Source: Streptacidiphilus sp. P02-A3a
Lineage (GTDB): Bacteria > Actinomycetota > Actinomycetes > Streptomycetales > Streptomycetaceae
Assembly (NCBI RefSeq): GCF_014084105.1
Contig: NZ_CP048289.1
Coordinates: forward strand, 3,667,922-3,731,921
Direction of reading: 5' to 3'
DNA: 64,000 nt
Below are positions 27,987 to 36,604 of this stretch, piece by piece. A model generated the notes under the pieces. The model saw nothing but the letters and a program-made list of their open reading frames with translations. It did no database searches and was not told the DNA's origin. Numbering within the stretch: position 1 is the first letter of the stretch; every line of letters starts with the position of its first letter. The position numbers and the translations under genes were made by a program.

Positions 27987-28191
27987 CCCGGCCCTCAAGA
28001 TTCCCGACAGAGTCCCTCACTGGACGTTCCACATCATCGAGGCCTACAACTCCACCTACTACCGCCCCTTCGCCGACGTGGAGGCCCAGGTCAGAGCGGA
28101 GTTGGCGGACGGCCTCGACCACCTGTACGAGGCAGAGCTGAAGGACCGACGGCGCACCCGGGACCATCCGGACCACACCGTGTCCCCCTGA
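27985..28191 (+). pseudogene. Unrecognised C-terminal gene fragment
   Basis: Directly after the transposase stop, an open frame with strong codon bias but no start codon reads KIPDRVPHWTFHIIEAYN, then PFADVEAQVRAELADGL, ending in a stop at 28189-28191. It looks like the tail of a real protein cut off by the rearrangement. I do not recognise the family. Confidence 0.4.
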
Positions 28192-28299
28192 GCGAGCGGA
28201 GCGGCGCCGCCCCCGAACGCGGCGACTGGGCGGGGTGTCGGCTCTCACGCATCGGGCAGGCGAAGCTCGAATCGTAGGAGCGAGCGAGAGGTCGTTGAC

Positions 28300-29010
28300 A
28301 TGGCTGGAACAGCAGCAGCAATGCGGTACGCGATCGGAGCCGAGGTGCGTTGCACCGACGGGGTGTGCGGGCATGTCGACCGGGTCGTGATCGACCCGGT
28401 CGCCCGCACGCTCACCCACCTGGTGGTGGATCCCGGCAGCGGCACCCGCCGTCTGGTGCCGGTGGGCCTGGTGGTGGACCAGGTGGTGGGCGACACCGTC
28501 CAGGGCCATGAGGAGAGCCCCACGGCCATCCGGCTGGGCTGCGGCACCGCGGGCTTCGAGAGCCTGGAGGCCGCCGAGGAGACCGAGTTCCTGCCTGGCG
28601 ACGGCCAGCTCGGCTATCTGGCGGACCAGATGATCGTGTGGCCGTACTACGGCCTGGGTGGCGGCGTGGGGACCGGGGCCGTCGCGGTCGGTGCGCCCGG
28701 CGTCCTGTCCGTCAGCGGCGCGCCGAGGGAGCAGACCTACGAGCGGGTGCCCAGTGGTGAGGTGCAGATCCGCAAGGGCGAGCGGGTCGAGGCGACCGAC
28801 GGCGAGATCGGACGGGTCCAGGGACTGGTGATCGACCCGACGGACCACGGGGTCACCCATGTGCTGCTCCAGGAGGGCCACCTGTGGGGGAAGAAGACCG
28901 TGGCCATCCCGATCCGCGCGGTCAGCCAGGTCGGTGACAGCGTCCGGGTCGAGCTGTCCAAGGCGGAACTGGGGGACCTTCCCCCGGTGGACGTCGATCC
29001 CGGGGTCTGA
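28300..29010 (+). CDS. PRC-barrel domain protein
   Basis: The product has 236 residues. Two PRC-barrel-like repeats are visible, one at about residues 8-60 (GAEVRCTDGVCGHVDRVVID, LTHLVVDPG) and one at about 155-225 (IRKGERVEATDGEIGRVQGLVID, THVLLQEGH). Between them is a Gly-rich linker. Such proteins bind RNA, membranes or photosynthetic components in other phyla; in Streptomyces they are uncharacterised and often stress-linked. An in-frame ATG at residue 8 is an alternative start. Confidence 0.8.
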   Translation: MAGTAAAMRYAIGAEVRCTDGVCGHVDRVVIDPVARTLTHLVVDPGSGTRRLVPVGLVVDQVVGDTVQGHEESPTAIRLGCGTAGFESLEAAEETEFLPGDGQLGYLADQMIVWPYYGLGGGVGTGAVAVGAPGVLSVSGAPREQTYERVPSGEVQIRKGERVEATDGEIGRVQGLVIDPTDHGVTHVLLQEGHLWGKKTVAIPIRAVSQVGDSVRVELSKAELGDLPPVDVDPGV

Positions 29011-29070
29011 ACGCAGCAGCCCGCGTGCCGCCGACCGGCGGCCGCGGGAGCAAGCGACGGACACCACCGT

Positions 29071-29541
29071 TCAGTCGCGGCGCTGACGTGCGAGCGGTGC
29101 CGCCGCACCGGCCCCTTTCCCGACGGAGCCGAAGCCGACCGGGGAGAGGGCCGCCCCCGGGCGGCCCTCGGCAGCCTCCGGACCGGCTTCGCCCAGGCCG
29201 AGTTCGCGCTCAAGTTCCCTGATGCGACCGCTCAGGGCCTGCTTGCGCAGTCCTCGCTCACAAGCCGTCAGCGGCGGGCGGGCGGCGATGACCGTCACCA
29301 GGCCGCGCCGCACGGCCAGCAGCGGTGTCGTGATCAGCCAGCTCAGACCCACGAGCAGCGCGACGAGGGCGACATGGCTCCGCTCGGCGTACTCGAACTG
29401 CGTGACCGCTTGGGACGGCGACATCCGCTTTCCCGCGCGGTCAATGAACGCGGTTCGTCTGCGGCCGAAGTCCAGCCGCGCGGTCAGGACCGCGCCGCAG
29501 AGGTAGCCGAGTATCCCGACGAGCACGCCCCATGCCCACAT
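29071..29541 (-). CDS. Membrane protein with two helices, unknown
   Basis: The product has 156 residues. The start at 29541 was chosen because AAGGAG lies 6 nt upstream of it. Helix 1 is WAWGVLVGILGYLCGAVL and helix 2 is VALVALLVGLSWLITTPLL. A basic, charged C-terminal part (RKQALSGRIRELERELG) may be a short coiled coil. No family is recognised. Confidence 0.6.
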   Translation of the reverse strand: MWAWGVLVGILGYLCGAVLTARLDFGRRRTAFIDRAGKRMSPSQAVTQFEYAERSHVALVALLVGLSWLITTPLLAVRRGLVTVIAARPPLTACERGLRKQALSGRIRELERELGLGEAGPEAAEGRPGAALSPVGFGSVGKGAGAAAPLARQRRD

Positions 29542-29722
29542 GCGTATCTCCTTCATACCCACCACCGCCGGGAGACCTCCGGGCCGCCCGGGACTCATGA
29601 GCGACGCCGTCAACACCGTGGCCGTCACGCCCTTCGCGTCTTTCCGCCCAGCCGCTCGGGAAACAGGGCCACCGCGCGCTCTCGCGTTCAAGGCGCGGAC
29701 CGTGCACCGGGCCCGGAAGGGC

Positions 29723-30313
29723 TCAGCGGTCCGGGGCCGCCTGGAAGGTCTTGACCGCGAGCGAGGCGAAGCGCCGGGAGGCCTCGGCCCGGGTGGCCGA
29801 CGGCGTCGCCTCGACGCCGTTGTTGGCCATGAGCATGAGGATCAGGTCGTCCAGGACGAAGTCGGCCCGCAGGCGGCCGGATTCCTTGGCCCGATGGGCG
29901 AGCGCGGTGACGGAGGTCAGCGCGTAGGCGCGTTCCGCGGCGAAGTCCATCGCGCGGGGGAAGGCCGAGATGAAGGCCGCGGTGAAGCCGCGGTCCCGCG
30001 CGTGGAGTTCGCAGATCCTCTCGAACACGAGGCAGAAGCCGTGCCAGGGGTCCGGATCGGCGAGCCCTTCGTCGACGATCGCGTGGCAGGCGTGCATCTG
30101 CTCACGGAAGGCCTCGACCGCCAGCACCTCCTTGGTGGGGAAGTGCCGGTAGAGGGTGGCGGGGCCGACTTCGGCACGCCGGGCGATCTCCCGCATCGGC
30201 ACGTTCAGGCCTTCGGCGGCGAAGACCGTCCGGGCCGCGTCGAGGATCCGCTGACGGTTGTCCTGGGCGTCGGAACGCAGGGTGTGAGGCAAACGGTCGG
30301 TCACCACTCTCAC
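29723..30313 (-). CDS. TetR-family transcriptional regulator
   Basis: The regulator has 196 residues if it starts at the GTG of 30313; GTG codons at 30307 and 30304 are equally possible. The HTH is at VPMREIARRAEVGPATLYRHFPTKEVL. The C-terminal ligand domain is typical in length. It is divergent from the quinone-reductase gene, with a palindrome in the 73-bp spacer, so it probably represses that gene and itself. Confidence 0.9.
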   Translation of the reverse strand: MRVVTDRLPHTLRSDAQDNRQRILDAARTVFAAEGLNVPMREIARRAEVGPATLYRHFPTKEVLAVEAFREQMHACHAIVDEGLADPDPWHGFCLVFERICELHARDRGFTAAFISAFPRAMDFAAERAYALTSVTALAHRAKESGRLRADFVLDDLILMLMANNGVEATPSATRAEASRRFASLAVKTFQAAPDR

Positions 30314-30323
30314 TTTACCCAAG

Positions 30324-30339
30324 CGGACGGGGGCGTCCG
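30324..30339. promoter_or_regulatory. Probable TetR operator
   Basis: The dyad CGGACG-GGGG-CGTCCG (30324-30339) lies in the short spacer between the divergent TetR and quinone oxidoreductase genes. One further CGTCCG half-site follows at 30344. Palindromes of this size in this position are the usual TetR autoregulatory sites. Confidence 0.6.
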
Positions 30340-30386
30340 TTAGCGTCCGGGACGAAGGAGTACTGATCCGGAGCCAGGAGGCAGCG

Positions 30387-31349
30387 TTGAAGGCAGTGGA
30401 GATCCGCGCATTCGGAAGCCCCGACGGTCTGGCCGTCGTCGACCGTCCGGTCCCGGTCCCGACCGCCGGGCAGGTGGTGATCGCCACCGAGGCGATCGGC
30501 GTCGGTGGCGTCGACGCCGTGATCCGCAGCGGCGTCCTCGCGGGCTACGGGTTCAAGGAGGGGCACATCCTCGGCAGCGAGGTGGCGGGCACCGTGGTCG
30601 CGGTCGGCGAGGGGGTGGAGCCCGGATGGGTCGGCCGCCGCGTGTGGGCCTTCACCGGCCTGGGCGGCGGCTACACCGAGCTGGCCACCGCCCCGCTCGA
30701 CGAGGTGCTCCCGCTTCCGACCGGCCTGTCCGCCGTCGACGCGGTGACCCTCGGCAGCTCCGGCGTGGTGGCCCACTTCGCCCTCGCCCACGCCCACTTC
30801 GCCCCCGGGGAGTCGGTGCTGGTGCGCGGCGCGGCGGGCAGCATCGGCATCCTGACGGTCCACCTCGCCGCCCGCGCGGGCGCCGCCGCGGTGGCCGTCA
30901 CCACGTCCTCACCCGAGCGCGGCGACCGGCTGCGCGCGCTCGGCGCGACCCACGTGCTCGACCGCGCCGGAGAGGGAGGCCAGGACGCGCCTTCCGGCTA
31001 CGACGTCATCATCGACATCGTCGCCGGTGCGGACCTGCCCTCCTTCCTCGGCCGACTCAAGCCCAACGGCCGCATGGTCGTCGTCGGCGTCGTCGCCGGC
31101 CGGCCACCGGCCGACTTCGGTACCACGATGATGACCGCGTTCCAGAAGTCGACCTCGTTCGCCACCTTCAGCACCGACACGGTGCCCCGACCCGACCGGC
31201 GCGCCGTGCGGACCGCGCAGTTCGACGCCGCGGCGCGCGGCGGGCTCCCACTGGTGGTCCACGAGCTACTGCCACTGGAGCAGGCCGCCCTCGCCCACCG
31301 GAAGATGGACGCCGGTGAGGTGTTCGGAAGGATCGTGCTGACCCCTTAG
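30387..31349 (+). CDS. Zinc-independent quinone oxidoreductase (MDR superfamily)
   Basis: The product has 320 residues. The TTG start at 30387 has CCAGGAGG 6 nt upstream. The N-terminus MKAVEIRAFGSPDGL is typical of NADPH:quinone reductases, and VLVRGAAGSIGILTVHLAARA is the NADPH-binding site. No structural zinc Cys cluster is present. It reduces quinones or enones and is likely controlled by the divergent TetR regulator. Confidence 0.9.
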   Translation: MKAVEIRAFGSPDGLAVVDRPVPVPTAGQVVIATEAIGVGGVDAVIRSGVLAGYGFKEGHILGSEVAGTVVAVGEGVEPGWVGRRVWAFTGLGGGYTELATAPLDEVLPLPTGLSAVDAVTLGSSGVVAHFALAHAHFAPGESVLVRGAAGSIGILTVHLAARAGAAAVAVTTSSPERGDRLRALGATHVLDRAGEGGQDAPSGYDVIIDIVAGADLPSFLGRLKPNGRMVVVGVVAGRPPADFGTTMMTAFQKSTSFATFSTDTVPRPDRRAVRTAQFDAAARGGLPLVVHELLPLEQAALAHRKMDAGEVFGRIVLTP

Positions 31350-31373
31350 CCCCGGCCCCTCAGCCCCGGCCGA

Positions 31374-32354
31374 TCACCCGTGCCGTCCCGCCGTCCCGCC
31401 GTCTCGTCCGACGCCGTACCGCCGCTTCGATTCGAGCCGCCCCAGGGGGTGGGTGCCGTCGGCGAGGGCGAGTCGCGCCGCTTCCCAGTCGGTGTGGTCG
31501 GTGCCGGTGACGTGGCGCAGGTAGGCGAGGGTGACCTGCTGGACGAGCGCGACGCGGTCGGGGTTTTCGTCGGTGGTCTCCGCTGAGCCGTAGCCGGAGA
31601 TGCCGCCGAGGAAGTGCTGACCGCCGTGGACCGTCAGCAGGCTCTTGTCACCCCGGCTGAGTGTGTAGGGGTCGGTCGTCCAGGCCGGTCCGCGGGTGGA
31701 GAGCGGCAGTGCGTCCTCGTCGCCGGCGACGACGAGTCCGGGTGCGGTGATCTGGGAGAAGTCCTGCTCGCGCAGCCAGGGGAGGTTGTCGTGGGCGAAG
31801 CGGGTCAGCTCGTCTCCGCCCTTGCCGGCGGTGGCCAGTTGGATGCTGGCCATGACCCGGGGATCGGACAGGTCCTCGGCGATGCCGGTCTGCGGGTCCC
31901 GCACGCGCAGACCCACCAGGATGCCCGCGGTCTGGCCGCCGAAGGAGTGCCCGGCCGCGACGATCCGGCCGCGGTCCGTCCGTCCGGTCAAGCCGGGTAC
32001 GCGACCCTCCAGGGTGTCGAGCTGGTCGAGGATCCGCTTCATGTCCCGCACGCGGTGTCGCCACAGGTGGGGCGCGCGCGGGTCGTCCGCGCCGATGGCG
32101 AGGCGGTGGGAGTCCAAGTGGGTGGCCTGGACCACGACGAAGCCGTGGGCGGCCCAGTGGTCGACCAGTGGTGCGTAGCCGTCCAGGTCCGAGCCGAATC
32201 CGTGCGCGAACAGCACGATCGGCAGGCGGCTGCCGGTGACCGGTGCCGAGACCCGGACGTGCAGGTCCGCACCGCGCTGCGGCGAGGACAGGACGATGGG
32301 TTTGACCGACACGAACGCGGTGGGTTCGGGTCCGGTCGTCAGGTTCGTGGTCAT
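31374..32354 (-). CDS. Alpha/beta hydrolase (dienelactone/chlorophyllase-like)
   Basis: The product has 326 residues. The oxyanion region is LFAHGFGSDLDGY, the nucleophile elbow AAGHSFGGQTAG, the probable catalytic Asp in VVAGDEDALP and the His in VHGGQHFLGG. It is similar in layout to the chlorophyllase/PAF-acetylhydrolase-like group. There is no signal peptide. It is divergent from a MerR gene, and its promoter has the long spacer expected for MerR control. Confidence 0.85.
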   Translation of the reverse strand: MTTNLTTGPEPTAFVSVKPIVLSSPQRGADLHVRVSAPVTGSRLPIVLFAHGFGSDLDGYAPLVDHWAAHGFVVVQATHLDSHRLAIGADDPRAPHLWRHRVRDMKRILDQLDTLEGRVPGLTGRTDRGRIVAAGHSFGGQTAGILVGLRVRDPQTGIAEDLSDPRVMASIQLATAGKGGDELTRFAHDNLPWLREQDFSQITAPGLVVAGDEDALPLSTRGPAWTTDPYTLSRGDKSLLTVHGGQHFLGGISGYGSAETTDENPDRVALVQQVTLAYLRHVTGTDHTDWEAARLALADGTHPLGRLESKRRYGVGRDGGTAGRHG

Positions 32355-32428
32355 GCGGGTACTGCTTTCGGGTAGTGGGCCGGTGGTACGGCGTGGGACG
32401 CGCTTCGACTCCTCGCGCGTCATTCGTT

Positions 32429-32460
32429 ACGCTAGAACCTGACGTTGACGTCAGAGGCAA
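32429..32460 (-). promoter_or_regulatory. MerR-type promoter with dyad CTGACGT-TG-ACGTCAG
   Basis: On the minus strand, a -35 box TTGCCT (complement 32455-32460) and a -10 box TAGCGT (complement 32429-32434) are separated by 20 bp. The perfect 7-bp dyad CTGACGT/ACGTCAG (32439-32454) fills the spacer. Elongated 19-20-bp spacers spanned by a dyad are diagnostic of MerR-activated promoters. It should drive the alpha/beta hydrolase gene. Confidence 0.75.
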
Positions 32461-32482
32461 GTGAGTCCACCGAGGAGGAGAG

Positions 32483-32866
32483 ATGCGCGTCGGAGAACTT
32501 GCCGCCCGCACCGGTGTCAGCGTCCGGGCCCTGCGCTACTACGAGGAGCAGCGCCTGCTCGGCGCCGAGCGCAGTCCCAGCGGCCAACGCCGCTACCCCG
32601 AAAGCGCCGTCGATCGCGTCCGGCTCATCCAGCAGCTCTACGCCGCCGGACTGCCCAGCAAGACGATCGTCGAGCTGCTGCCCTGCGTCATCGACGGTCG
32701 CGCCACCCCCGCCCTGCTGCGACGGCTGGCGCAGGAGCGCGAGCAGGTCGACCGACGCATCGCCGACCTCACCCAGGCCCGCGACCGGCTCGACTCGGTC
32801 ATCACCGCCGCCACCGGCAACATGCGCACCGGCAACCCCTGCCGACAGGAACCCACCGCCCACTGA
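32483..32866 (+). CDS. MerR-family transcriptional regulator
   Basis: The regulator has 127 residues. The winged HTH (MRVGELAARTGVSVRALRYYEEQRLL) and wing (QRRYPESAVDRVRLI) are followed by a dimerisation coiled coil (LLRRLAQEREQVDRRIADL). Two Cys (PCVID and NPCRQ) are not in a metal-sensor arrangement, so an organic or redox signal is more likely. GGAGGAGAG precedes the ATG. The target is the divergent hydrolase gene. Confidence 0.92.
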   Translation: MRVGELAARTGVSVRALRYYEEQRLLGAERSPSGQRRYPESAVDRVRLIQQLYAAGLPSKTIVELLPCVIDGRATPALLRRLAQEREQVDRRIADLTQARDRLDSVITAATGNMRTGNPCRQEPTAH

Positions 32867-32967
32867 CGCCGGACGACCGCGACGTCTCGCTGGTTGACCT
32901 TCACCCTGGGGAAAGCCACAGCATCAGTGGTGCCGGGCGAACCGCCCGGCACGAGGAGGAGTGAGCC

Positions 32968-34065
32968 ATGGCGCTGCTGACCATCGGGGCGTTCGCGAAG
33001 GAGTCCCGGCTGTCACCGAAGGCGCTGCGCCTGTACGACGAGCTCGGTCTGCTGACCCCGGCCCGGGTCGATCCGGCCAGCGGCTACCGGTTCTACGCCA
33101 CCGAGCAGTTGCGGCGGGCCCGGCTGGTGGCCTGGCTGCGCCGGATCGGCATGCCGCTGGCCCGGATCCGAGTGGTCTGCGCGCTGGACGACGCGGCCGC
33201 GGCACGGGAGGTCCGGGCGTTCTGGGACCAGGTCGAAGCCGACACCGCCGCCCGCCGGGAACTGGCCACCTTCCTCATCGACCACCTCAGCTGGAAGGAC
33301 CCCACGATGTCCCCGAACGCCAAGCCCCTGGAGATCCGCTACGCCGCGCTGTCCGACGCCGGACTGGTCCGCGAGAGCAACCAGGACACGGCCTACGCCG
33401 GATCCCGGCTGCTCGCGGTGGCCGACGGATTCGGCCGAGCCGGAGCCCCCGCCAGCGCGGCGGCCGTCGACGCGCTCAAGCGCCTCACCTCCGACGGCCT
33501 CCCGGCGGGCGACCTGCTGAACGTCCTCGGCGACGCGATCGAACAGGCCAAGCAGGCGGTACGCACCGTGGCCGCCGCCCACCCCGAGCCGCAGCAGGTC
33601 GGCACCACGCTCACCGCGATGCTGTGGACCGGCTCCCAGCTGGCGCTCGTCCACATCGGCGACTCCCGTGCCTACCTGCTGCGGGACGGTGAGTTCTTCC
33701 AGATCACCCACGACCACACCATGGTCCAGGCGATGGTCGACGCGGGCCGGATCAGCGCGGACGAGGCCGCCTCGCACCCGCAGCGGTCGCTGCTGATGCG
33801 GGCCCTGGCCGGGGAGTCCCAGGTCGCCGCCGACCTGCGGCTGCACGACGCGCACCCGGGGGACCGCTACCTGCTCTGCTCGGACGGCCTGTCCACGGTC
33901 GTCGCGACGGAGGAGCTGCGCCGGGTGGTCTCCGGCGTCGCCGACCCCGAGCAGGCGGTGCGCGAGCTGGTCGGGCTGGCCAACCGCGCGGGCGGCCCGG
34001 ACAACGTCAGTTGTGTGGTCGCCGACGTGCTGGAGCAGTGCCCCGACGGAGGTACTGACCGGTAG
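32968..34065 (+). CDS. MerR HTH - PP2C phosphatase fusion protein
   Basis: The product has 365 residues. The MerR winged HTH occupies about residues 1-75 (LTIGAFAKESRLSPKALRLYDE, GYRFYATEQL), then a helical linker. The rest is a PP2C-type Ser/Thr phosphatase domain (about residues 120-360) with SDAGLVRESNQDTAY, VADGFGRAG (usually VADGMGGH), HIGDSRAYLLRDG, LCSDGLS and GPDNVSCVVADV. The metal-binding Asp residues are kept. The fusion suggests a DNA-binding regulator with built-in phosphatase. It ends 36 bp before the MoxR gene and may be in one operon with it. Confidence 0.85.
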   Translation: MALLTIGAFAKESRLSPKALRLYDELGLLTPARVDPASGYRFYATEQLRRARLVAWLRRIGMPLARIRVVCALDDAAAAREVRAFWDQVEADTAARRELATFLIDHLSWKDPTMSPNAKPLEIRYAALSDAGLVRESNQDTAYAGSRLLAVADGFGRAGAPASAAAVDALKRLTSDGLPAGDLLNVLGDAIEQAKQAVRTVAAAHPEPQQVGTTLTAMLWTGSQLALVHIGDSRAYLLRDGEFFQITHDHTMVQAMVDAGRISADEAASHPQRSLLMRALAGESQVAADLRLHDAHPGDRYLLCSDGLSTVVATEELRRVVSGVADPEQAVRELVGLANRAGGPDNVSCVVADVLEQCPDGGTDR

Positions 34066-34101
34066 GGTTCTGCCGGGGGACCCCTAGAGAGAGTTGGCGG
34101 T

Positions 34102-35007
34102 ATGGCTGCCCAGGGCGAGCACGTGACCGGCACCGGCTTCTTCACCTCCGTGGACGACGTGTCCGTGCGGTTGGCCGAGGTGGGCTACCTGGCGTCCACG
34201 GCGGTCGCCACCACCGTCTTCCTGGCGGACCGCCTCGGCAAGCCGCTGCTGGTGGAGGGCCCGGCCGGGGTCGGCAAGACGGAGCTGGCCAAGGCGGTCG
34301 CCGCGATAGGCGGCGCCCGTCTGGTCCGGTTGCAGTGCTACGAGGGCGTGGACGAGTCGCGCGCGCTGTACGAGTGGAACCACGCCAAGCAGCTGCTGCG
34401 GATCACCGCCGGGCGGGACGAGAGCTGGGACGAGGCCCGTACCGACATCTTCAGCGAGGAGTTCCTGCTGCCGCGTCCGCTGCTGACCGCCATCCGGGGC
34501 GACCAGCCGACGGTGCTGCTGATCGACGAGACCGACAAGGCCGACGTCGAGGTGGAGGGCCTGCTGCTGGAAGTGCTCAGCGACTTCCAGGTGACCGTGC
34601 CGGAGCTCGGCACGATCACCGCGACCCGCCGCCCGTTCGTGCTGCTCACCTCCAACGCCACCCGCGAGCTGTCCGAGGCGCTGCGCCGCCGCTGCCTGTT
34701 CCTGCACATCGACTTCCCGGACCAGGAGTTGGAGCAGCGGATCGTCCGGCTGAAGGTCCCCGGCCTGGACGCGGTGCTCGCCGAGTCGCTGGTCCGGGTG
34801 GTCGGCGCGCTGCGGGCGATGGAGCTGCGCAAGGCACCGTCGGTGGCGGAGACCATCGACTGGGCGCGGACGCTGCTGGCGCTGGGCGCGGAGACCCTGG
34901 ACGAGGCGGTGGTCCGCGACAGCCTCGGGGTGATCCTCAAGCACCAGGACGACGTGCTCAAGGCGGGCAGCAAGCTGCGGCTCGACGCCGTGGTACCGGC
35001 GCCGTGA
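34102..35007 (+). CDS. MoxR-family AAA ATPase
   Basis: The product has 301 residues. Walker A is VEGPAGVGKTELAKA, Walker B is VLLIDETDKAD, sensor 1 is LTSNATRELSEAL, and an Arg finger region is RRRCLFLHID. It is closest in design to CoxD-like MoxR proteins, which remodel or mature metalloenzymes together with a VWA partner. Its start overlaps no gene but its stop overlaps the VWA gene (GTGA). No CO-dehydrogenase structural genes are in this window. Confidence 0.93.
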   Translation: MAAQGEHVTGTGFFTSVDDVSVRLAEVGYLASTAVATTVFLADRLGKPLLVEGPAGVGKTELAKAVAAIGGARLVRLQCYEGVDESRALYEWNHAKQLLRITAGRDESWDEARTDIFSEEFLLPRPLLTAIRGDQPTVLLIDETDKADVEVEGLLLEVLSDFQVTVPELGTITATRRPFVLLTSNATRELSEALRRRCLFLHIDFPDQELEQRIVRLKVPGLDAVLAESLVRVVGALRAMELRKAPSVAETIDWARTLLALGAETLDEAVVRDSLGVILKHQDDVLKAGSKLRLDAVVPAP

Positions 35008-36476
35008 GCAGCGGCGCGGCCGCCGTGGCCGAGCGGCTGACCGCCTTCGTCCAGGCGCTGCGGGCGCACGGCATGCAGATCGGACCCGGGGAGACCCTGG
35101 ACGCCGCAGCCGCGCTGGAGGCGCTGGGCCTGGACCACCGGGAGCGGGTGCGCGCGGGCCTGGCCGCCGCGCTGCTGCGGCGCGAAGGGCAGCGGGCGGC
35201 CTTCGACACCGTCTTCGACCTGTACTTCCCGCTCGCGGTCGGCGCCCCGGAGGGGGTCCGCGACCTCCCGGTCGACGCGCCGGCCGCGTGGCGGGAGCAG
35301 TTGGCCGGGCTGCGGGACCGGTTGGCCGACGCCCTCGCCGCCGACGACCGGGCGGCACTGGCCCGGCTCGCGGCCGAGGCGGTGAGCGTCCTCGGCCGCT
35401 ACGGGGCCCCGGGCAGCGCCTCCGACGGCTGGTCGGCGCACCAGACCCTGGACAGGTTGCAGCCGCAGATACTGCTCGCCCGGGTGCTCGCCGCGATCCG
35501 CGCCGGGCAGGGCGGCGGCGGGGGCCAGGCCCCGGGCCAGGGCCAGGGGCAGGGCGGTGGCCAGGGCTCGGCCGGGTTGCGGCGGGCGGGGGAGGGCTTC
35601 ACCGAGCGGATCGAGGCCGACGAGATCCGCGACCGGATCGAGCAGTTCCGCAGACAGGTCGGCAACGAGGCCCGGCGCCGGGTCGCCGAACTGCGCGGCA
35701 CCGACGTGATCGCCCGCCGCGCCGTCGCGGCCAGCCCCGACCAGGTCGACTTCCTGGTCGCCGGACGCGACCAACTCGCCCAACTGCGGCGCACCGTACA
35801 GCCGCTGTCGCGCAAGCTGGCCACCCGGCTGGCGGCCCGCCGGCGCCGCGCCCAACACGGCCGGATCGACCTGCGCCGGACGCTGCGCCGCTCGCTGTCC
35901 ACCGGCGGCGTCCCGCTGCGCCCGGTCTACCGGCGGCGCAACCCGGGCCGCCCGGAGCTGGTCCTGCTCTGCGACGTCTCCGGCTCGGTGGCCGGGTTCG
36001 CCAACTTCACCATGCTGCTGGTGCAGGCGCTGCGCGACCAGTTCAGCAAGGTCCGGGTGTTCGCCTTCGTCAACCGGACCGACGAGGTCACCGACCTGGT
36101 CACCGCCGGGCGCGCGGACCCGGCCGGGCTCGGCTCGCGGATCCTGGCCGAGGCCGAGGTCACCGGCTGGGACGGCAGCAGCGACTACGGCGCCGCGCTC
36201 GGCGGCTTCGCCGACCGCTTCCTGGGCGCCGTCGGCCCGCGTACCTCGGTGCTGATCCTCGGCGACGCCCGCACCAACGGCCGGGACCCGAACCCGGCCG
36301 CGCTGGCCCGGATCGCGGCCCGCGCCCGGCGGACCTACTGGCTCAACCCGGAGCCGCGCGAGCTGTGGTCCACCGGCGACTCGGTGGCGGGGGAGTACGC
36401 CCGGCAGGTCGACATGCTGCCTTGCCGCAACGTCCGCCAACTGGGCGAGATCGTCGCCAAGCTGCTCCCGGTCTGA
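35004..36476 (+). CDS. VWA-domain CoxE-like protein
   Basis: The protein has 490 residues and a GTG start overlapping the MoxR stop. Residues 1-150 are helical, followed by a Gly/Gln low-complexity stretch (about residues 172-194). The VWA/CoxE domain has a MIDAS-like motif CDVSGSVAGF (DxSGS) and GWDGSSDYGAAL. It is the usual partner of MoxR ATPases, forming a chaperone pair. Its client protein is unknown. Confidence 0.9.
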   Translation: MSSGAAAVAERLTAFVQALRAHGMQIGPGETLDAAAALEALGLDHRERVRAGLAAALLRREGQRAAFDTVFDLYFPLAVGAPEGVRDLPVDAPAAWREQLAGLRDRLADALAADDRAALARLAAEAVSVLGRYGAPGSASDGWSAHQTLDRLQPQILLARVLAAIRAGQGGGGGQAPGQGQGQGGGQGSAGLRRAGEGFTERIEADEIRDRIEQFRRQVGNEARRRVAELRGTDVIARRAVAASPDQVDFLVAGRDQLAQLRRTVQPLSRKLATRLAARRRRAQHGRIDLRRTLRRSLSTGGVPLRPVYRRRNPGRPELVLLCDVSGSVAGFANFTMLLVQALRDQFSKVRVFAFVNRTDEVTDLVTAGRADPAGLGSRILAEAEVTGWDGSSDYGAALGGFADRFLGAVGPRTSVLILGDARTNGRDPNPAALARIAARARRTYWLNPEPRELWSTGDSVAGEYARQVDMLPCRNVRQLGEIVAKLLPV

Positions 36477-36604
36477 CGTCCCCGCGCGTTTCCCCGGGCG
36501 CGTTCCCCCGTTCGCGTTCCCCCGGGCAGGGGCTTCCCAAGCGCGGGACCGCCGCGACAGGATCGGTGCCGAGAGCCCGCCCCGCCGACCAGGAGTGACC
36601 GCCC

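Noticed and set aside
34102..36476. MoxR/VWA genes as part of a CO dehydrogenase cluster
   Set aside because: No coxM, coxS or coxL gene is present in the window, so a CO oxidation role is not supported.
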